Below are positions 11,404 through 23,644 of a stretch of DNA of 64,000 bases, piece by piece (within the stretch, counting starts at the first letter, position 1; every line of letters begins with the position of its first letter). Origin of the DNA: Capsicum annuum (taxonomy: Eukaryota > Streptophyta > Magnoliopsida > Solanales > Solanaceae). The notes under the pieces were generated by a model. The model had not been told where the DNA came from and searched no databases. It saw only the letters and a program-made list of their open reading frames with translations. The stretch is from contig NW_025880663.1 of NCBI RefSeq assembly GCF_002878395.1, forward strand, positions 45,344 through 109,343. Reading direction: 5' to 3'. The translations under genes were made by a program, and so were the position numbers.

Positions 11404-12319
11404 TGTAATAACCTTCCAGGCAATTTCCTTAATTTCCATGTGCTTTCTCTATTTTGAGCCTTCCCATAGTGGATATAGGTCATTCATGACTTGTCAAGAC
11501 TACTGTTTTGATTACCAGGGAGATCATTTGGGATTTAGGCTCAGTTTCTTATTTTGGGGCTATTATTTTTAAGGAATTGGTCTCGGATCAAGGCTCCTAG
11601 TAAATGATAACGGAAGAGAATTCCAAGAGTTCCATTAACTCCATAACATTTATTTTAATCAATGGGGACACTTAGTTTAGATCTTAAGCTTTTAAAATTC
11701 GTTTCAAGCTACAGGGTAAATTTTAGTTAAAATGGCCCTTTTGGTGTAGGACCCACATTTGATTGAAATTAATTCTGATAAAAAATTTTATAGTATCATT
11801 ATTCTAAAGTGTCAATTTTAGTGTGGTACTATAGTTATTTCGAGTCACGAGCCTTTTTATTTTGGTTTGAGTATTTAGATGAAAATTAGTTAAAATAGCC
11901 TAAAAGAGGTCCAGGGGGTTAATTTGTTGTAAGTAATGGTTTTTGTAAATTCAATGACTCCATTAGATCCATAACGTGTTTTATGATTAATTTTCACTAT
12001 TGGTTCATGTTCATAGGGTTTTAGATAAGTTTTGGGGTTTAAAATAGGTTTTAAAACTTTCTATAGCCGCTTAAGTGGCTGCTAACCATTTGATTGGGTC
12101 ATCTAAGTGACCATTTGGCAACTTATATGGCATTTTAATCCTTTGACTGAGTCACTTAAGCAATCAAAGTATCGCTTATGTGACAATCATTGAGTATATA
12201 ACCCAAACCAAACATATTTTGTGTTTTTGACATTTTGGTAGATAGAAAGCTCAATTTTTTATGATTCTTGGTGCATTTTAATTTTATAATCATTGTCTAT
12301 GTAATTTAGACTTCATATG
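11404..12319 (+). repeat. LTR fragment B2 (5' part of a C-type LTR)
   Basis: Starts TGTAATAACCTTCCAGGCAA and follows the C LTR order: CATTCATGACTTGTCAAGAC, CCATTAACTCCATAAC, GGTTTTAGATAAG. It then has a patch at 12060-12190 of CTTAAGTGGCTG, CATCTAAGTGACC and CACTTAAGCAATC words. It stops where the intact C LTR begins at 12320, so C inserted into or beside a related LTR. Confidence 0.55.
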
Positions 12320-13006
12320 TGTAATGACCCTCCAAGTTATTTATTGTGTTTCTGCTCATTTATGTCATTTATAGCTTTCCTAGATGTAATACCCTGTATT
12401 TCAAGTCTCTGGAGACCTTACGACTCATGCCTCAAGTCGTCAAGACTCCTCACGAGTTGTATGATGCAGTTTTATCCAAGATAATGTGAATTGGTTGACA
12501 TTTTGTTCTAGGTATAACTTTCTCCTATGAGTCGTACATACTAGATACGAGTCGTACACATGTCAGTATGCGGTGATGAGAGTTTTATCTAAGTTATGAG
12601 TTGGGGGATACAAGCCTTATGGAGATATTATGAGTCATAAGTTACCACTTGTATTTTGACAAGTGTAAATCATCTATGATACTACCAAGCTTACAAGTCA
12701 GGAGGCCTAGTCATATCTTCAGCATACAAGTCGTATGGTTGACTTGTATGGACTGGCGACAAAACTTTGTAACTTTATTTAGAGGATATTTTGGTGTTTT
12801 CTCCTAATATAACTCCCAAATCCATGACTTATAACCCTAGTGAGGCATTATTTTTTACATCTGTCAGTCAATTAATGCAACAATTCTTCCTCTCTTCCCA
12901 AATTCATGAAAAATAACATTAGGGTTTTCTCATAAAGTTATCTTTCATGTCTGTAAATTCAAGCTCTCCTCACAAGTCAAGAAATTCTAGGTATGTGGGG
13001 TATTCA

Positions 13007-13031
13007 TTAATGGGTTCCTTCCACCTATTGA
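13007..13031 (+). other. LTR leader hairpin (element A, 5' LTR)
   Basis: A 9-bp stem, TTAATGGGT/ACCTATTGA, with two G-U pairs and loop TCCTTCC. It is the same 9-7-9 geometry and position as in A 3' LTR, F, G and H. Confidence 0.65.
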
Positions 13032-14330
13032 GTTCCAAAATCCCATTTTCATTTAAGAATGGATTTTTAATATACCTTATGAAATTATCTATGTAAATCA
13101 TGAATTTAATTCATACCTTCTTAGGAATTTCAATTCAAGCCATGTCAACATGTTTTCCCATGTACATTGAGTTATTTTATGCTTTAAATTTCAATTACCC
13201 ATGTCATATTCAATTGATTTTATGCTAAATCATCAAGTTATGTATTAAACTATGTAAATATGTTGTCCTCTCAATTTTAACACATTCCCATGTAAGAATT
13301 CATATTTCTCACTCATTTATTGAAATGTCTAATGTTTTGGGTCTTTGAACTACGATTTCATATTGCTATTTTAAGTATTGTTATCCTATTTTTATGATTA
13401 GTCAGTGTTGGTGGGTTATGAACACCTGATACCTATGTGTTTTTACATTTTTCTATTTTCAAGTAACAAGTCCGACAAACCAAAAATTTTATTATCAGAT
13501 TAATATTGCCATATTCATGATGAGTGCTTATTAGTACAGTACCATGTCTGTTAAACAAATAATAATACCTTTGTCATTTATTTGGGAGTAACACTTAGCA
13601 CCGAGTGAATGCAGGGATGGCGACTCTCCCTTCAGTTAGGCATAAGTCGTTAGTAGCAGTCTCTAAGTTCCAGACCTATGACACCACTGTAGATTTTGAG
13701 GGGCCCCCTATTAGATACACATGACACCCTTGTCTATTAGGAAAACAGGTTTGTGGATCCACATCATCAGTCATGTGTTGGTACCCCTGGAAAGGTACCA
13801 ACACCCTTCAAGCTGGGGTTATAATTTGGGCCCCGGTAGATCTAATTGGGGCATGTCGGTTGTAGTTAGCTCCCACAGTCTCAGTGTAGTATTTAAAGTA
13901 GGAAATTTTAGGTTTGCATGACCAAGTGAAAAGATATCAATTGTTCATCTATATAGATTTCAGTTATCCAGTTATGCAGATAATAGTGATACGGTCATTT
14001 AGCTTTTAGATTATTTAAGTACATATTTATGCTTGGTCTTACATTCTTAGTTTTACATAATCATGTAACCATGTTCAGTTGCCATATGTAGTTTAGTTAG
14101 TATGTATCTCATGTACCATGCAATCAAAGTACTGACCACATACTTTTCTTTTGCACTATGTTGTTTTATAACATAGGTTCGGACTCTCAGTTTGTCGGCC
14201 ATTCATAGACAGTCTAGCATTACCCAACAATAGCAGTGAGTACTCTTACACCAAGGGCATGAAATATTTTACTATTATTTTAGAATTTATTTATGTTCAG
14301 ATAGTCGGAGTTAGTTGGGGGTCTGTCCCA

Positions 14331-15837
14331 TGATACGTCATCAATTTGAGGATTTTCTGGCACCTTTTAAGCTAAATTACCATGCTTTTTTATTGATTTT
14401 GTGTTAATCTCTTACTTGATGCTCATTTATGTATGAAAAGTTTAAAATGGAAGATGAGAAAGTCATTCAAGTCAAAGAGAGGTTAAATATAAAAGCAAAG
14501 AGCCAAATGCTAGAAATCAGCCTTAAAATTGACCCCAGTTACCGTGATTGCAGCTTGAGGGACGTGATCGTGATCATTCAACAAGTCAGCAAGAGGGAGA
14601 ATGCTATATGACTACCATGATCGCAAACACGATGAAGAGGTGGTGATCACAGTAGAGCAAAAAAGTTTTAAGGACATTTTAGTAATATTTGGAAAATATG
14701 GAATTAGGGCTTAAATAAAGGTTTTTAGCTCATTTTTTGCCGTCTTTATCCATTATTCATCTTTCATCATCAACTTATCTTAGTTGTAGGGTTTTGTTTT
14801 CTTTTGAGCTTTGAGCTTAAATTTGTACTAATTTGAGACAAAGATCAATTAGAGGAACTCTAACGTGTAGATTTGGCATCACCCATTGAAGATTCATTGG
14901 ATTTTAAAGTGTGGTTTTCCCTCTCTTTATTTTTAATGAATAACTTTGATGAAAATGTTGGTATATTTGTGTTTATTATATTTATGATTTTCTAGATCTA
15001 CCTCTTGGGATTATGTTTGAGTAAGGTGCCAGTGTTTGTATATTGATTGTTAGCTTGAATTTGTGGTTAATGTTGATGGGTTTCACAAATGTTTGAATAC
15101 AAAATGGAAATTGTCGGTGAGAACCTCAATTTACCCTAAAATTCCCACATCATCCTTTAAAAAGGGGTATGGGTAGTCTAGATCCTATATCATCCTTGAA
15201 AAGGGGATATAGGTGACATAAACATTTATGAACAATAATGTAGATAGTAGTTATTCCTATTTTGTTGTCTTAGAAATAAGGAAAAATATGAAATTGCTAT
15301 CTCTTTAAAATTATCTTAGAAATAGGGATGTTAAATTGAGGCTTTTGGGTTGATTAGAATGTCAACACCCGTGAGGAATTCGAAAAAATCCATAGGTGAT
15401 ATTTTTGTATTTTGCTAAATGACTAACACCGAAACCCCAAACCTAGCCTACTCACTCACTCATTAATTAAATTGGATGCTATCTTTCATATATCCGGTCA
15501 TACTAGTTTTCTCATTAGAAAACATAATCACAAGATCCATTCCTAATTGATTACACTCTAATTATTCTTAGTCTCAAATTAGTCCTTTAGAAGCCCAAGA
15601 ATTGTCTTACACATTTGAAAATATTCAAAATCCCCCAAAATACTTGTACCATGGGTTTGAAATTAACATGTAACTTTAATTTTGAACTTGTTTAATCAAA
15701 ATTCATATTATTCCTCATAGATTTGACCCCGACTCAAAGTTGGGTAATTAAATTGATGATGACCACCTTGCACTCATACCGTGATAGCAGTAACAGAGGT
15801 TCGTTCTGCTCTAGGTCTTCCAACTGTACTTCTATCA
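14331..15837 (+). mobile_element. Solo LTR X, copy 1 (inside A's 5' LTR)
   Basis: Starts TGATACGTCATCAATTTGAG right after A LTR text GTCTGTCCCA. The 3' LTR of A continues CATCAACTCC without it, so the insertion is visible by comparison. It is collinear with copy 2 (17393-18830): GAGGATTTTCTGGCACC, GAGCCAAATGCTAGAAATCA, the patch GTGATTGCAGC/GTGATCGTGATC at 14540-14650, a pair of CATCATCCTT repeats near 15150 and 15190, and GACCACCTTGCACTC near the end. The right edge is approximate (ending in CTATCA); I see no target duplication there, probably because of a small deletion. Confidence 0.7.
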
Positions 15838-16136
15838 ACACCTTATAATTCTTAGAGGTTTTTAGATAGATAGACACTCAGTTGGTTTTCAATTTATTCT
15901 GTTGTCTCAGACAGATAGTTTTATTTCTAGTATTTATCAAATACTTCAGTAATGTCATTTTATGTGTACTTCAATACTTCAATTGACAGTATTTTATCAG
16001 CTTATCTTCTACACATATGGTTTTATTATCTTTATTCAGTGATCATAGCAGGTACCGAATCATGGGTTAGCTTAGGGAACTTGTGGACTTAAGCATCGTG
16101 TTACGACTAGGGGTAGTCTCAGGTTGTGACAAAACT

Positions 16137-16148
16137 TGGTATCAGAGC
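16137..16148 (+). other. Primer-binding site of element A
   Basis: TGGTATCAGAGC, five bases after the LTR end TGACA, exactly matches the complement of the plant initiator tRNA-Met 3' end. It sets A's orientation (+) and fixes the LTR edge at 16131. Confidence 0.9.
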
Positions 16149-16355
16149 CTAAGACTTTAAAGTTTCCTAGGGAGTCTGAAAGCCACATTGAGTAGATTTT
16201 TGTGCATTGGTGTGAAGCATGCCATACTTATGGACAAAAGGGCTATGAGATATTTTTAGGAAAGTCTCTCTTCTTTTAGTGTTCATGTCGTTCAAAAGAG
16301 TATGAGCTCTATTGAATTCCTTTTTCTAACTCTGCCTTCATTCTATTTATAGACA

Positions 16356-17392
16356 ATGCCACCTAGAAAAAACAAAAGAAAGAGGAACAAGTATTAATCC
16401 ATACCACCACCTATTCAGGAAGATCCTCTGAACGATTATGTCTCCCACACCAAGTTCAGCGCCACTTTCACAACCTTAGCCCATTCTGTAACTGCTCAGA
16501 ACAATAAGAAGGTTGTTGCCCCAGCCCATCCAGTGGTGAATATTGCTGCAACTAGAATTCTAGATTTCACTCAGATGAATCTCCCTTTATTTTCTAGATT
16601 CGAGCATGAGGAAGATAAACAAGAGCTTTTTGATATTGTGAAAATGGTGACTGACATCATGGGAGTCACTTCAAGTCAAAGTGTAGACTTGGCTATTTAC
16701 TAGTTGTAGGGAGTAACTCACACCTAGTTCAAGTAGTGGAAGGAGGATAGAGGTGTTGAGGCAGGGCCGATGGAGTGGGAAAAGTTTTCCACGGCTTTAT
16801 TAGGTAGGTTATTCACATAATAATTGAGGGAAGCTAAGGTTCAGGAGTTCATAAATTTTAAGCAGGGTAGAATGGGTATGAAGGAGTACTCTCTTAAGTT
16901 CACACAGTTGGTGAGGTATGCTCCTACTATGGTGGCTGATTCTAGGTCCAAGATGAGTAAGTTTGTATCCGGTGTGTATGAAAATATAGTCAAGGAGCAT
17001 AGAGTCACCATGTTGACTAAGGATATGGACATTTCTAGACTTATGGTTTATGCTCAGTAGATTGAGAAGGAGAAGCTTAAGGAAGGGAAAAAGAGAATAA
17101 GAGGGCAAGGACAAGTAGTTTCAACTTTTCTCAGCCAAGGTCCGAAGGTGATAACCATTCCCAGTTAGACATAAAATTTTTGGCCCTAGCTCCATATTCA
17201 TCTAGTGCGCTAGTTCCTAAGTTCAGGCAGGGCAGTCAAGATAGATCATTAGGCCCTAAGTCTCAAGGTAGTGTGAACAATGGTCATACTAACCTACTCT
17301 ATAGGAAGTATGGTAAGAATCATCAGGGTGAGTGTAGAGCAGACAGTGATGTGTGTTTTGGATGTGGAAAACCAGTACATAGCGTAAGGGAT
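16356..17392 (+). pseudogene. Element A: gag (capsid/nucleocapsid), broken
   Basis: ATG at 16356 (MPPRK, the usual basic start) is preceded by TTCTATTTATAGACA. A neighbouring frame then carries the capsid: EDPLNDYVSHTKFSATFTTL, then IMGVTSSQSVDLAIY with two stops. From 16824 it reads REAKVQEFINFKQGRMGMKE, YSLKFTQLVRYAPTMVADSR and DMDISRLMVYAQ. The last part (17180-17392) holds the nucleocapsid. The first finger has lost its leading Cys pair (YRKYGKNHQGEC), while the second is intact, CFGCGKPVHSVRDC (C-x2-C-x4-H-x4-C), but is cut by solo LTR X2 just before its final Cys. Gag would form the virus-like particle and bind RNA. Confidence 0.85.
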
Positions 17393-18830
17393 TGATAAGT
17401 AGTCAATTTTAGGATTTTCTAGCACCCTTCAAGCCTAAATTTCCATGATTTTCCTTTGATTTTATGTTAATCTCTTACTTTATGCTTATTTGTATAGGAA
17501 AAGTTAAAAAAGGAAGATGAGCAAGTCATTAAAGTCAAAAAAGGTTAAATGTGAAAGTACAGAGCCAAATGCTAGAAATCAAGCCTAAGAATCGACCCTC
17601 AGTTACCGTGATCACGGCCTGAGGGTTGCAATCACGACCAGTTAATAAGTTAACTAGAGGGCGATCATGGGAGTCACGAACGCGGTGATGAGGTCACGAT
17701 CGTGGTAAAGCAAAAAAGTTTCAAGGGCATTTTTGTAATATTAGAAAAATCTAGAATTGAGGCTCAAATAAGGGTTTTTAGCTTATTTTCCCCCATCATT
17801 ATCCTATCTTTCATATTTTCTTTTTATCTCATCTCTTGGGAGCTTGGAGAAAATATTTGTACTAACCTTGAGCTAAGATTACATGAGAGTAACTCCTATG
17901 TGAAGGATTAGCAAATTTCCATTGAAGATTCATTGGAATTTAAAGTTTGGTTTGCATTCTCTTTATTTTTCATGAATTAAAATGTTTGAGATTTTGGTAT
18001 ATTTTTGTTTATTATCATTATGAGTTGCTAGTTCTACCTCTTTGGGTTATGTTTGAATAGGGTGCAAGAGTTTATGGGTTGTGATTATTAGGTTTAGTTC
18101 TTAGTTAATGTTGTTGGGTTTCACAAATGTTTGATTGTAAAGTGGAATTTATTTGTGAAAGCCTCATTTCTTGAAACCCCACATCATCCTTGAAAGAGGA
18201 ATGCGGGTAGTCTAGATCCTACATCATCTTTGAAAGAGAGATGTAGGTGACATGAGCATTTGTGAAAATAAGATAGGTAATAGTTATTTCCTTTTAATGG
18301 TCTTATAAATAAGGATAAAATGTTTAATTTATATATCTTGGGCATCATCCTAGAAATAGGGATGCCCAATTGAGGCTTTGTGATTATTAGTTGATCACAC
18401 CCACGAGGTATTGGAAAGAATCTGTGGGTGATAGTTTTATGCTTTGTTGAAATACTAGTATCGAAATCCCTAATGAGCGTACCCAAGCATGCCATAGCTA
18501 AGATTTGAAGTTTATTTTAATGTACCTACACACTAGTTTCCTCTAGTAAAGGATATCCCAAAGATTTATTCTTAATTGATTACGCTCTAATTATTCTTAG
18601 TCTCGAATTAGTCTTTTGAAAGCCCAAGAATTGTCTTACACTTTTGAAAACATTCAAAATCTCTAAACATTTGTAAAATATATTTGAATTTAGCAAGTAA
18701 CATTAATTTTGAACTTATTTAATCGCCACTCACATTGTTCCTCGTGGATTTGACCTTGACTCAAAGATGGTTAATTATATTGACAATGACCGCCTTGCAC
18801 CTAAACTGGCGTGTAAGTTGAGGGTTATCA
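17393..18830 (+). mobile_element. Solo LTR X, copy 2 (inside A's zinc knuckle)
   Basis: 1438 bp, starting TGATAAGTAGTCAATTTT and ending GAGGGTTATCA, with terminal inverted repeat TGATAA/TTATCA. It is flanked by an exact 5-bp target duplication GGGAT (17388-17392 and 18831-18835). The TG...CA ends, 5-bp duplication and lack of coding or PBS sequence identify a solo LTR rather than a DNA transposon. A CG-rich patch at 17600-17710 has GTGATCACGG, GCGATCATGG and GTCACGATCGTGG. A ~54-bp direct repeat (CATCATCCTTGAAAGAG at 18183, CATCATCTTTGAAAGAG at 18222) lies past the middle. The family of the parent element is not recognised. Confidence 0.85.
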
Positions 18831-18835
18831 GGGAT

Positions 18836-19451
18836 TGCCCTATAGGTATGTGGACGTGTAGAAATGGTTCCCAGCAGGGCTGGACTAATTTTTCACCAGC
18901 ACCAGCAGGTCACCCGACTCAGCAGGGCAGACTCTATGTATCCAGACTCATCATGAGCAGGAGAGTTATCTTGATGATGTTACATGTATGTTTTACGTTT
19001 TCCATATGTATGTTTATGCGTTGTTAGGCCCTAGATATTTACTTTATTTTATGACTGCTTATATAGTTTAAACTTTGGTGTTAGTCCTAAAATGTTAATA
19101 AATCCTTTCTCAGTGTCTACCCCAGTGGGTAAGTACATTATAGCTAGATGGGTATACAAAAATTGCCCGGTTAGAGTGTCCCAAAAAGTAACTTCAGTTT
19201 ACCTCTTAAAGTTAGAGATAACTGATTTTGATGTCATTCTCAAAATAGATTGGCTCCACTCATGTTATTCCTCAGTTGACTGTAGGAATAGAATTATCTA
19301 GTTCCAGTTTCCTAATGAACCAGTTATTGAATGGAGAGGTAGTGCTTTTGTTCTTAAGGGTCAATTTGTTTCCTATCTTAAGGAAAGAAAGATAATAACT
19401 AAGGGGTGCATTTACCATCTTTTCTAAGTCAAGGACCAAAACTTTGAAACT
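18836..19451 (+). pseudogene. Element A: end of gag and aspartic protease, active site lost
   Basis: The reading resumes with CPIGMWTCRNGSQQGWTN after the X2 duplication, through a Gln/Pro-rich hinge, to the protease. Around 18995-19060 the expected ALLDPG active site reads ALLGPRYL, so the catalytic Asp is Gly. The remainder is well kept: NPFSVSTPVGKYIIARWVYK, KVTSVYLLKLEITDFDVILK and DWLHSCYSSVDCRNRI. It is followed after about 19310 by the FPNEPVIEW and GQFVSYLKERK linker text. Known role: polyprotein maturation. Here it is inactive. Confidence 0.82.
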
Positions 19452-20350
19452 TTGAGTCTTGAGTTAGTTTCAGTAGTAAGGGAATTTTTAGATGTTTTGC
19501 TAAAGGATTTTCCCAAGGTTCCTCCCAAAAGAGAGAGAGACTTCAAAATAGATCTCCTTCCAGATACCCATCCTATCTCTATTCCACCTTACAAAATGGT
19601 TCAAGTTGAGTTTAAGGAACTAAAAGACCAGTTAAAGAATCTTTTAGATAAGGTTTTTATTAGGCCTAGTGTTTCACTATGGGATGCTCCACTTTTATTC
19701 ATGTGAAAGAAAGATGGTTCTCTTAGAATATGCAGCAACTACCATCATTTGAACAAAATAAAAATTAAGAATAAATGTTCTCTTCTCAAAATTGATGGCT
19801 TGTTCGACCAATTTCAGGGTGCAAGTTACTTCTTTAAGATAAAACTCAGATTCGAATATCACAGCTTAGAGTCAGAGAATATGACATTCTGAAAACAACC
19901 TTTAGAACTTGGTATGGTCACTTTGAATTCCTAGTTATCTCTTTTTAACTAACAAATTTCCCTACAACTTTAAAGGACTTGATGAACAAGGTGTTCAAGA
20001 AGTACTTGGACATGTTTGTCATAGTCTTCATTGATAAGATCTTTCTTTATTCTCGTAGTAAGAACAATCATTCAGACCATCTAAGGGTCTTGTTGCAGAC
20101 CCTTAGAGATCATTAGTTATTCACTAAATTTAGTAAATGCATATTTTGGTTGAGGTTAAGAGCTTTTCTTGGTCACATTATATCCGGTGATGGTATTCAA
20201 GATGATTCTTAAAAGACCTAAGTTGTGAGAAATTAGCTTAGACCCATCTCTCTATCAAATATCCCAAGTTTGTTGGGTTTAGCTTGCTATTACATATGGT
20301 TTGTTAAAGGGTTTTTCTTCTATTTCTTCCCCAATATCGAGGCTAACCTA
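19452..20350 (+). pseudogene. Element A: reverse transcriptase, broken (FIDK)
   Basis: The PR-RT linker reads ELVSVVREFLDVLLKDFPKV and DFKIDLLPDTHPISIPPYKM, then LKDQLKNLLDKVFIRPSVSL and a stop at WDAPLLFM*KKDGSLRI. Palm motifs follow in shifting frames: [24 protein letters not shown], then DMFVIVFIDKIFLYSRSKN. The catalytic FIDD is FIDK, so polymerase activity is lost. The downstream LRVLLQTLRDH*LFTKFSK and [17 protein letters not shown] are readable. The reading jumps near 20350 into integrase, showing deletion of RNase H and the integrase N-terminus (expected length about 1.8 kb). Confidence 0.85.
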
Positions 20351-21200
20351 GAATAAAGGTATTTAGTTTGCCTTTCACTTTTGGATGGCTTTCCAGAATG
20401 GTCTTAGTACCCATGTCCATTACAATACTTTTCATCCTCAAACAGATAGTCAGGTAGATTGGACTATTCATACATTAGACTACATATTGAGGGCCTGTGT
20501 TATTGACTTTAAAGGTAGTTGTGATGACCACATACCTTTTATTAAGTTTTTCTTCAACAACAACTATCACTCCAATATTTAGATGGCTCAATTTGAGGCT
20601 CTTTATGGGAGGAGATGTAGATCTCCTAATGGTTAGTTTGAAGAAGGTGAGACTAATTTGATAGGACCAGATTTATTGTTTGAGGCCATGGAGAAAGTTA
20701 AGTTGATTTCTGAAAGACTAAGGATAAAAGTCATAAGAAATCTTACGCATAAGTGAGAAGAAGAGATCTTGAGTTTGACGTTGGTGATTTAGTTTCTTTA
20801 AAATATTTTGCCATGAAAGGAGTAAAGAGATTTGGAAAGAAGGGAAAGCTCAATCTTCGTTATATTAGCCTATAAAGAATTATGAGGTATTTAGGGAAAG
20901 TAGCTTATGAGTTAGAGTTGCCAGTAGATTTGGCATTAGTGCATCCAGTAGTTCATGTCTCTTTGTTAAAGAAATATATTGATGACCTAGATTCAGTCGT
21001 GCCCTTAGAGAGTATGGATGTGAGATATAGTCTCTCTTTTGAAGAAATTCCAGTTGAGATCCTTGACCATCTGATTCATAGGTTAAGGAATAAAGAGGTT
21101 CCTTTTATGAAAGTTCTATGGCGAAATCAGTCTGTTGAGGGAGCTACTTAGGAAGCATAAATAGATATGAGAGCCAAGCACCCTCATCTTTTCTCTATGA
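20351..21200 (+). pseudogene. Element A: integrase second half and chromodomain tail
   Basis: Begins inside the catalytic core: FWMAFQNGLSTHVHYNTFHP, QTDSQVDWTIHTLDYILRAC. The catalytic Glu of GQSERT is replaced (QVDW). It continues through FFNNNYHSNI*MAQFEALYG and RRCRSPNG, then a frameshifted basic stretch. From 20882 it reads [31 protein letters not shown] and the chromodomain-like tail IPVEILDHLIHRLRNKEVPF, then KVLWRNQSVEGAT with TGG to TAG. The protein ends near 21215. It is a decayed chromovirus C-terminus. Confidence 0.82.
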
Positions 21201-21386
21201 ATTCTGACTCAACTTGAGGTAATAATTCTCCTAAGTCAACTCTTTTCTGTTCTCTATTTTAGCTATGTAACCATTCTTATGTCATTGCATGTATTCATGA
21301 AATCAATTCAATCTATGTATCATGTCTCAGACTACGTTGTCTAATCATAATTCAGTATATGAATAATCAGTATATGATCTTAGTTT

Positions 21387-23644
21387 CTTTAATACACTAT
21401 ATTTTATGTCTCTAGAGACCTTACGAATCATTCCTCAAGTCATCAAGACTCCTTATAAGTCGTATGATGTAGTCATATCAAAAATAGTATGAATCGGTTA
21501 ACATTCTGTTCTAGGTATGACTCTTTTCCTTGAGTTGTACATGCTAGATACGATTTAAATATACTGATCCGTACCCATATCAGTGTGGGGTGATGTGAGT
21601 TTTGTCCAAGTTATAATTTGGGGGCTACAAGTCATAAGGAGATATTACAAGTCATAAGTTACCACTCATACGTTGACCAGTATATAACATCTACGAACTT
21701 GCCAAGCTTATGATCAGGAGGCTTGGTTGTATCTTCAGCAGACGAGTCATATGGTTGACTCATATTGACTGACGACAAAATTCTGTAATTTTAGTTAAGG
21801 GACCTTTTGGTCTTTTCCCCTTCTATAACACCCAAATCCACGACTTTTAACCCTAGTAAGGCATTATTTTTCCTTCTTTCAGTCAATTAACACAATAATT
21901 CTTTTGCTCTTCCCTTATTCAAAAACAATATCATTATAGTTTTCTTATAAGTTACCTTTTAAGCCTCTAAATTCAAGCTCTCCACACAAGTCAATAAATT
22001 CTAGGTATGTGGGGTATTCATCAATGGGTTCCTTTCACCCATTGAGTCTTAAAACCCCCTTTTCATTCAAGAATGGATTTTAATCTTCCTTGTTAAATTA
22101 TCCATGTAAATCATGAATTTAATTCATGCCTTCTTCAGAACTTGAATTGAAGCCACGCCATCATGTTTCCCCATGTAAATTAAATTATTTCATTCTTTAA
22201 ATTTCAATTACCCATGTCATATTCAAGTGATTTCATGCTAAATCATCAAGTTATGTATTAAACCATGTAAATATGTTGTCCTCTTAAGTTTAACACATTT
22301 CCATGTACAAATTCATGTTTCTCACTCATTTATTAAAATGTTTGATGTTTTGGGTCTTTGAACTACAATTTCATACCACTTTTTTAAGCATTGTTATCAT
22401 ATTTTTGTGATCATTTTGTGCTGGCGGGTAATGAGCACCCAATACCTATATGTTTTTACATGTTTCCATTTTCAAGTAACAAATCAGCAGACCATAATTT
22501 TTATTATCAGATTTGGATTATCATGTTCATGCTGAGCACTTATCAGTATAGTACTATGTCATGTTAAACAAATAATAATACTAGTGTCATTCAATTGGGA
22601 TTAACGCTTAGAATCGAGTGAACACAGGGTGATGACTCCCCCTTTAGTTAGGCATGAGTTTTTAGTAGCAATCCATAAGTTCCAGACCTATGATGCCACT
22701 TTAGATTATGATGGGTCCTCCGTCAATTAAGCATGACACCCTCATACGTTAGGATATCAGCATTGTGGATCCACATCGTCAGTTATGTATTGGTAACCCT
22801 CGCAAGGTAATAACACCATTCTAATTAGGGTTACATGTTGGACCTCGATAGCTCATATTGGGGCATATCAGTTGTTGTTGGCTCCCATAGTCTCAGTGTA
22901 ATATTCTAAATAGGTCAGTTCAGATTTTCATATCCAAGCATGCAGATATCTGTTGTTCAACTTTACAGGTTTTAGTTATCTAGTAATGCAGATAACAATA
23001 ATTTAGTCACTCAGATTTCAGATTATTTTAGTAAATCTTTATTCTTTGTCTTGTATTCTCAGTTTTATATGTTTATTCATCTATGTTTAGTTACAATATG
23101 TAGTTCAATTAGTCCTTATCTCACATACTAGTACATTCAAAGTAATGAGTGCATAATTTTTTCTTGCACTATCCTATCTTATAACATATGTTTGGATACT
23201 TAGTTTCCCAACCATTATTAGATAGTCCAGCATTACTCACCAGCAATAGTGGCGAGTCCTCTTCCTTTGAGGACATGACATATTTTATCGTTATTTCAGC
23301 ATCTATTTATGCTTAGTCAGACGGAGTTAGTCGGGGGTCTGTCACATCAACTCCTTATGATTCTTTGAGGCTTTCAGACAGATAGATACTCAGTTGGTTT
23401 TCAGTTTATTCAGTTGTCTCAAACAGATACCCTTGTTTCCAGTATTTATTAGATACTTAAATAATGTCATTTTATGTGCATTCTAGTACTTCCATTGATA
23501 GTATTTTATCAATTTATATTCTGTACATGTGGTTTTATTATCTTTATTCAGTGCTCGCAGCTGGTACCAGATCATGGGTTAGCTTGGGGAACTTCTATCC
23601 TTAAGCATCATGTTACGACTAGGGAGTAGTCTCAGGTCATGAAA
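21387..23644 (+). repeat. Element A: 3' LTR
   Basis: About 2.26 kb, collinear with 12385-16131 minus X1. The start is decayed (CTTTAATACACTATATT); the end CTCAGGTCATGAAA aligns with CTCAGGTTGTGACA. It has the GAGTCGTA-type patch (21415-21780), CTATAACACCC (a TATA-like box) near 21823, CTAGGTATGTGGGG at 22001 and the perfect hairpin 22021-22045. It shows the empty site of X1 at 23350 (CTGTCACATCAACTCC). Confidence 0.8.
22021..22045 (+). other. LTR leader hairpin (element A, 3' LTR), perfect stem
   Basis: Stem TCAATGGGT/ACCCATTGA (9 perfect pairs) with loop TCCTTTC. It lies about 195 bp downstream of CTATAACACCC and 9 bp after GTATGTGGGG, so probably in the transcribed leader. Confidence 0.75.

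Larger units (their letters stand above)
12385..16131 (+). repeat. Element A: 5' LTR, interrupted by solo LTR X1
   Basis: Starts TGTAATACCCTGTATTTC and ends AGTCTCAGGTTGTGACA. Without X1 (14331 to about 15837) it is about 2.24 kb, equal to the 3' copy. A patch of GAGTCGTA/TACGACT words lies at 12415-12770. TATAACTCCC near 12808 and the conserved CTAGGTATGTGGGG at 12988 are followed by the hairpin 13007-13031. The second half is rich in CAGTT/TCAG words. The coordinates include X1. Confidence 0.82.
12385..23644 (+). mobile_element. Element A: chromovirus-like Ty3/gypsy retrotransposon with two internal solo-LTR insertions
   Basis: Complete insertion with two LTRs of one family, a perfect Met-tRNA PBS, gag and pol pieces, and a candidate 5-bp target duplication CTAGA (12380-12384) / CTATA (23645-23649) with one mismatch. 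Without its two X insertions it would be about 8.3 kb. It lies in C's 5' LTR in the same orientation. The pol gene has lost RNase H and the first part of integrase by an internal deletion near 20350, and RT and PR have active-site changes, so it cannot act on its own. Confidence 0.8.

Noticed and set aside
14331..18830. Reading X copies as MITEs or Helitrons
   Set aside because: TG...CA ends, 5-bp target duplication (exact for X2) and lack of TA or TSD-less insertion favour a solo LTR.
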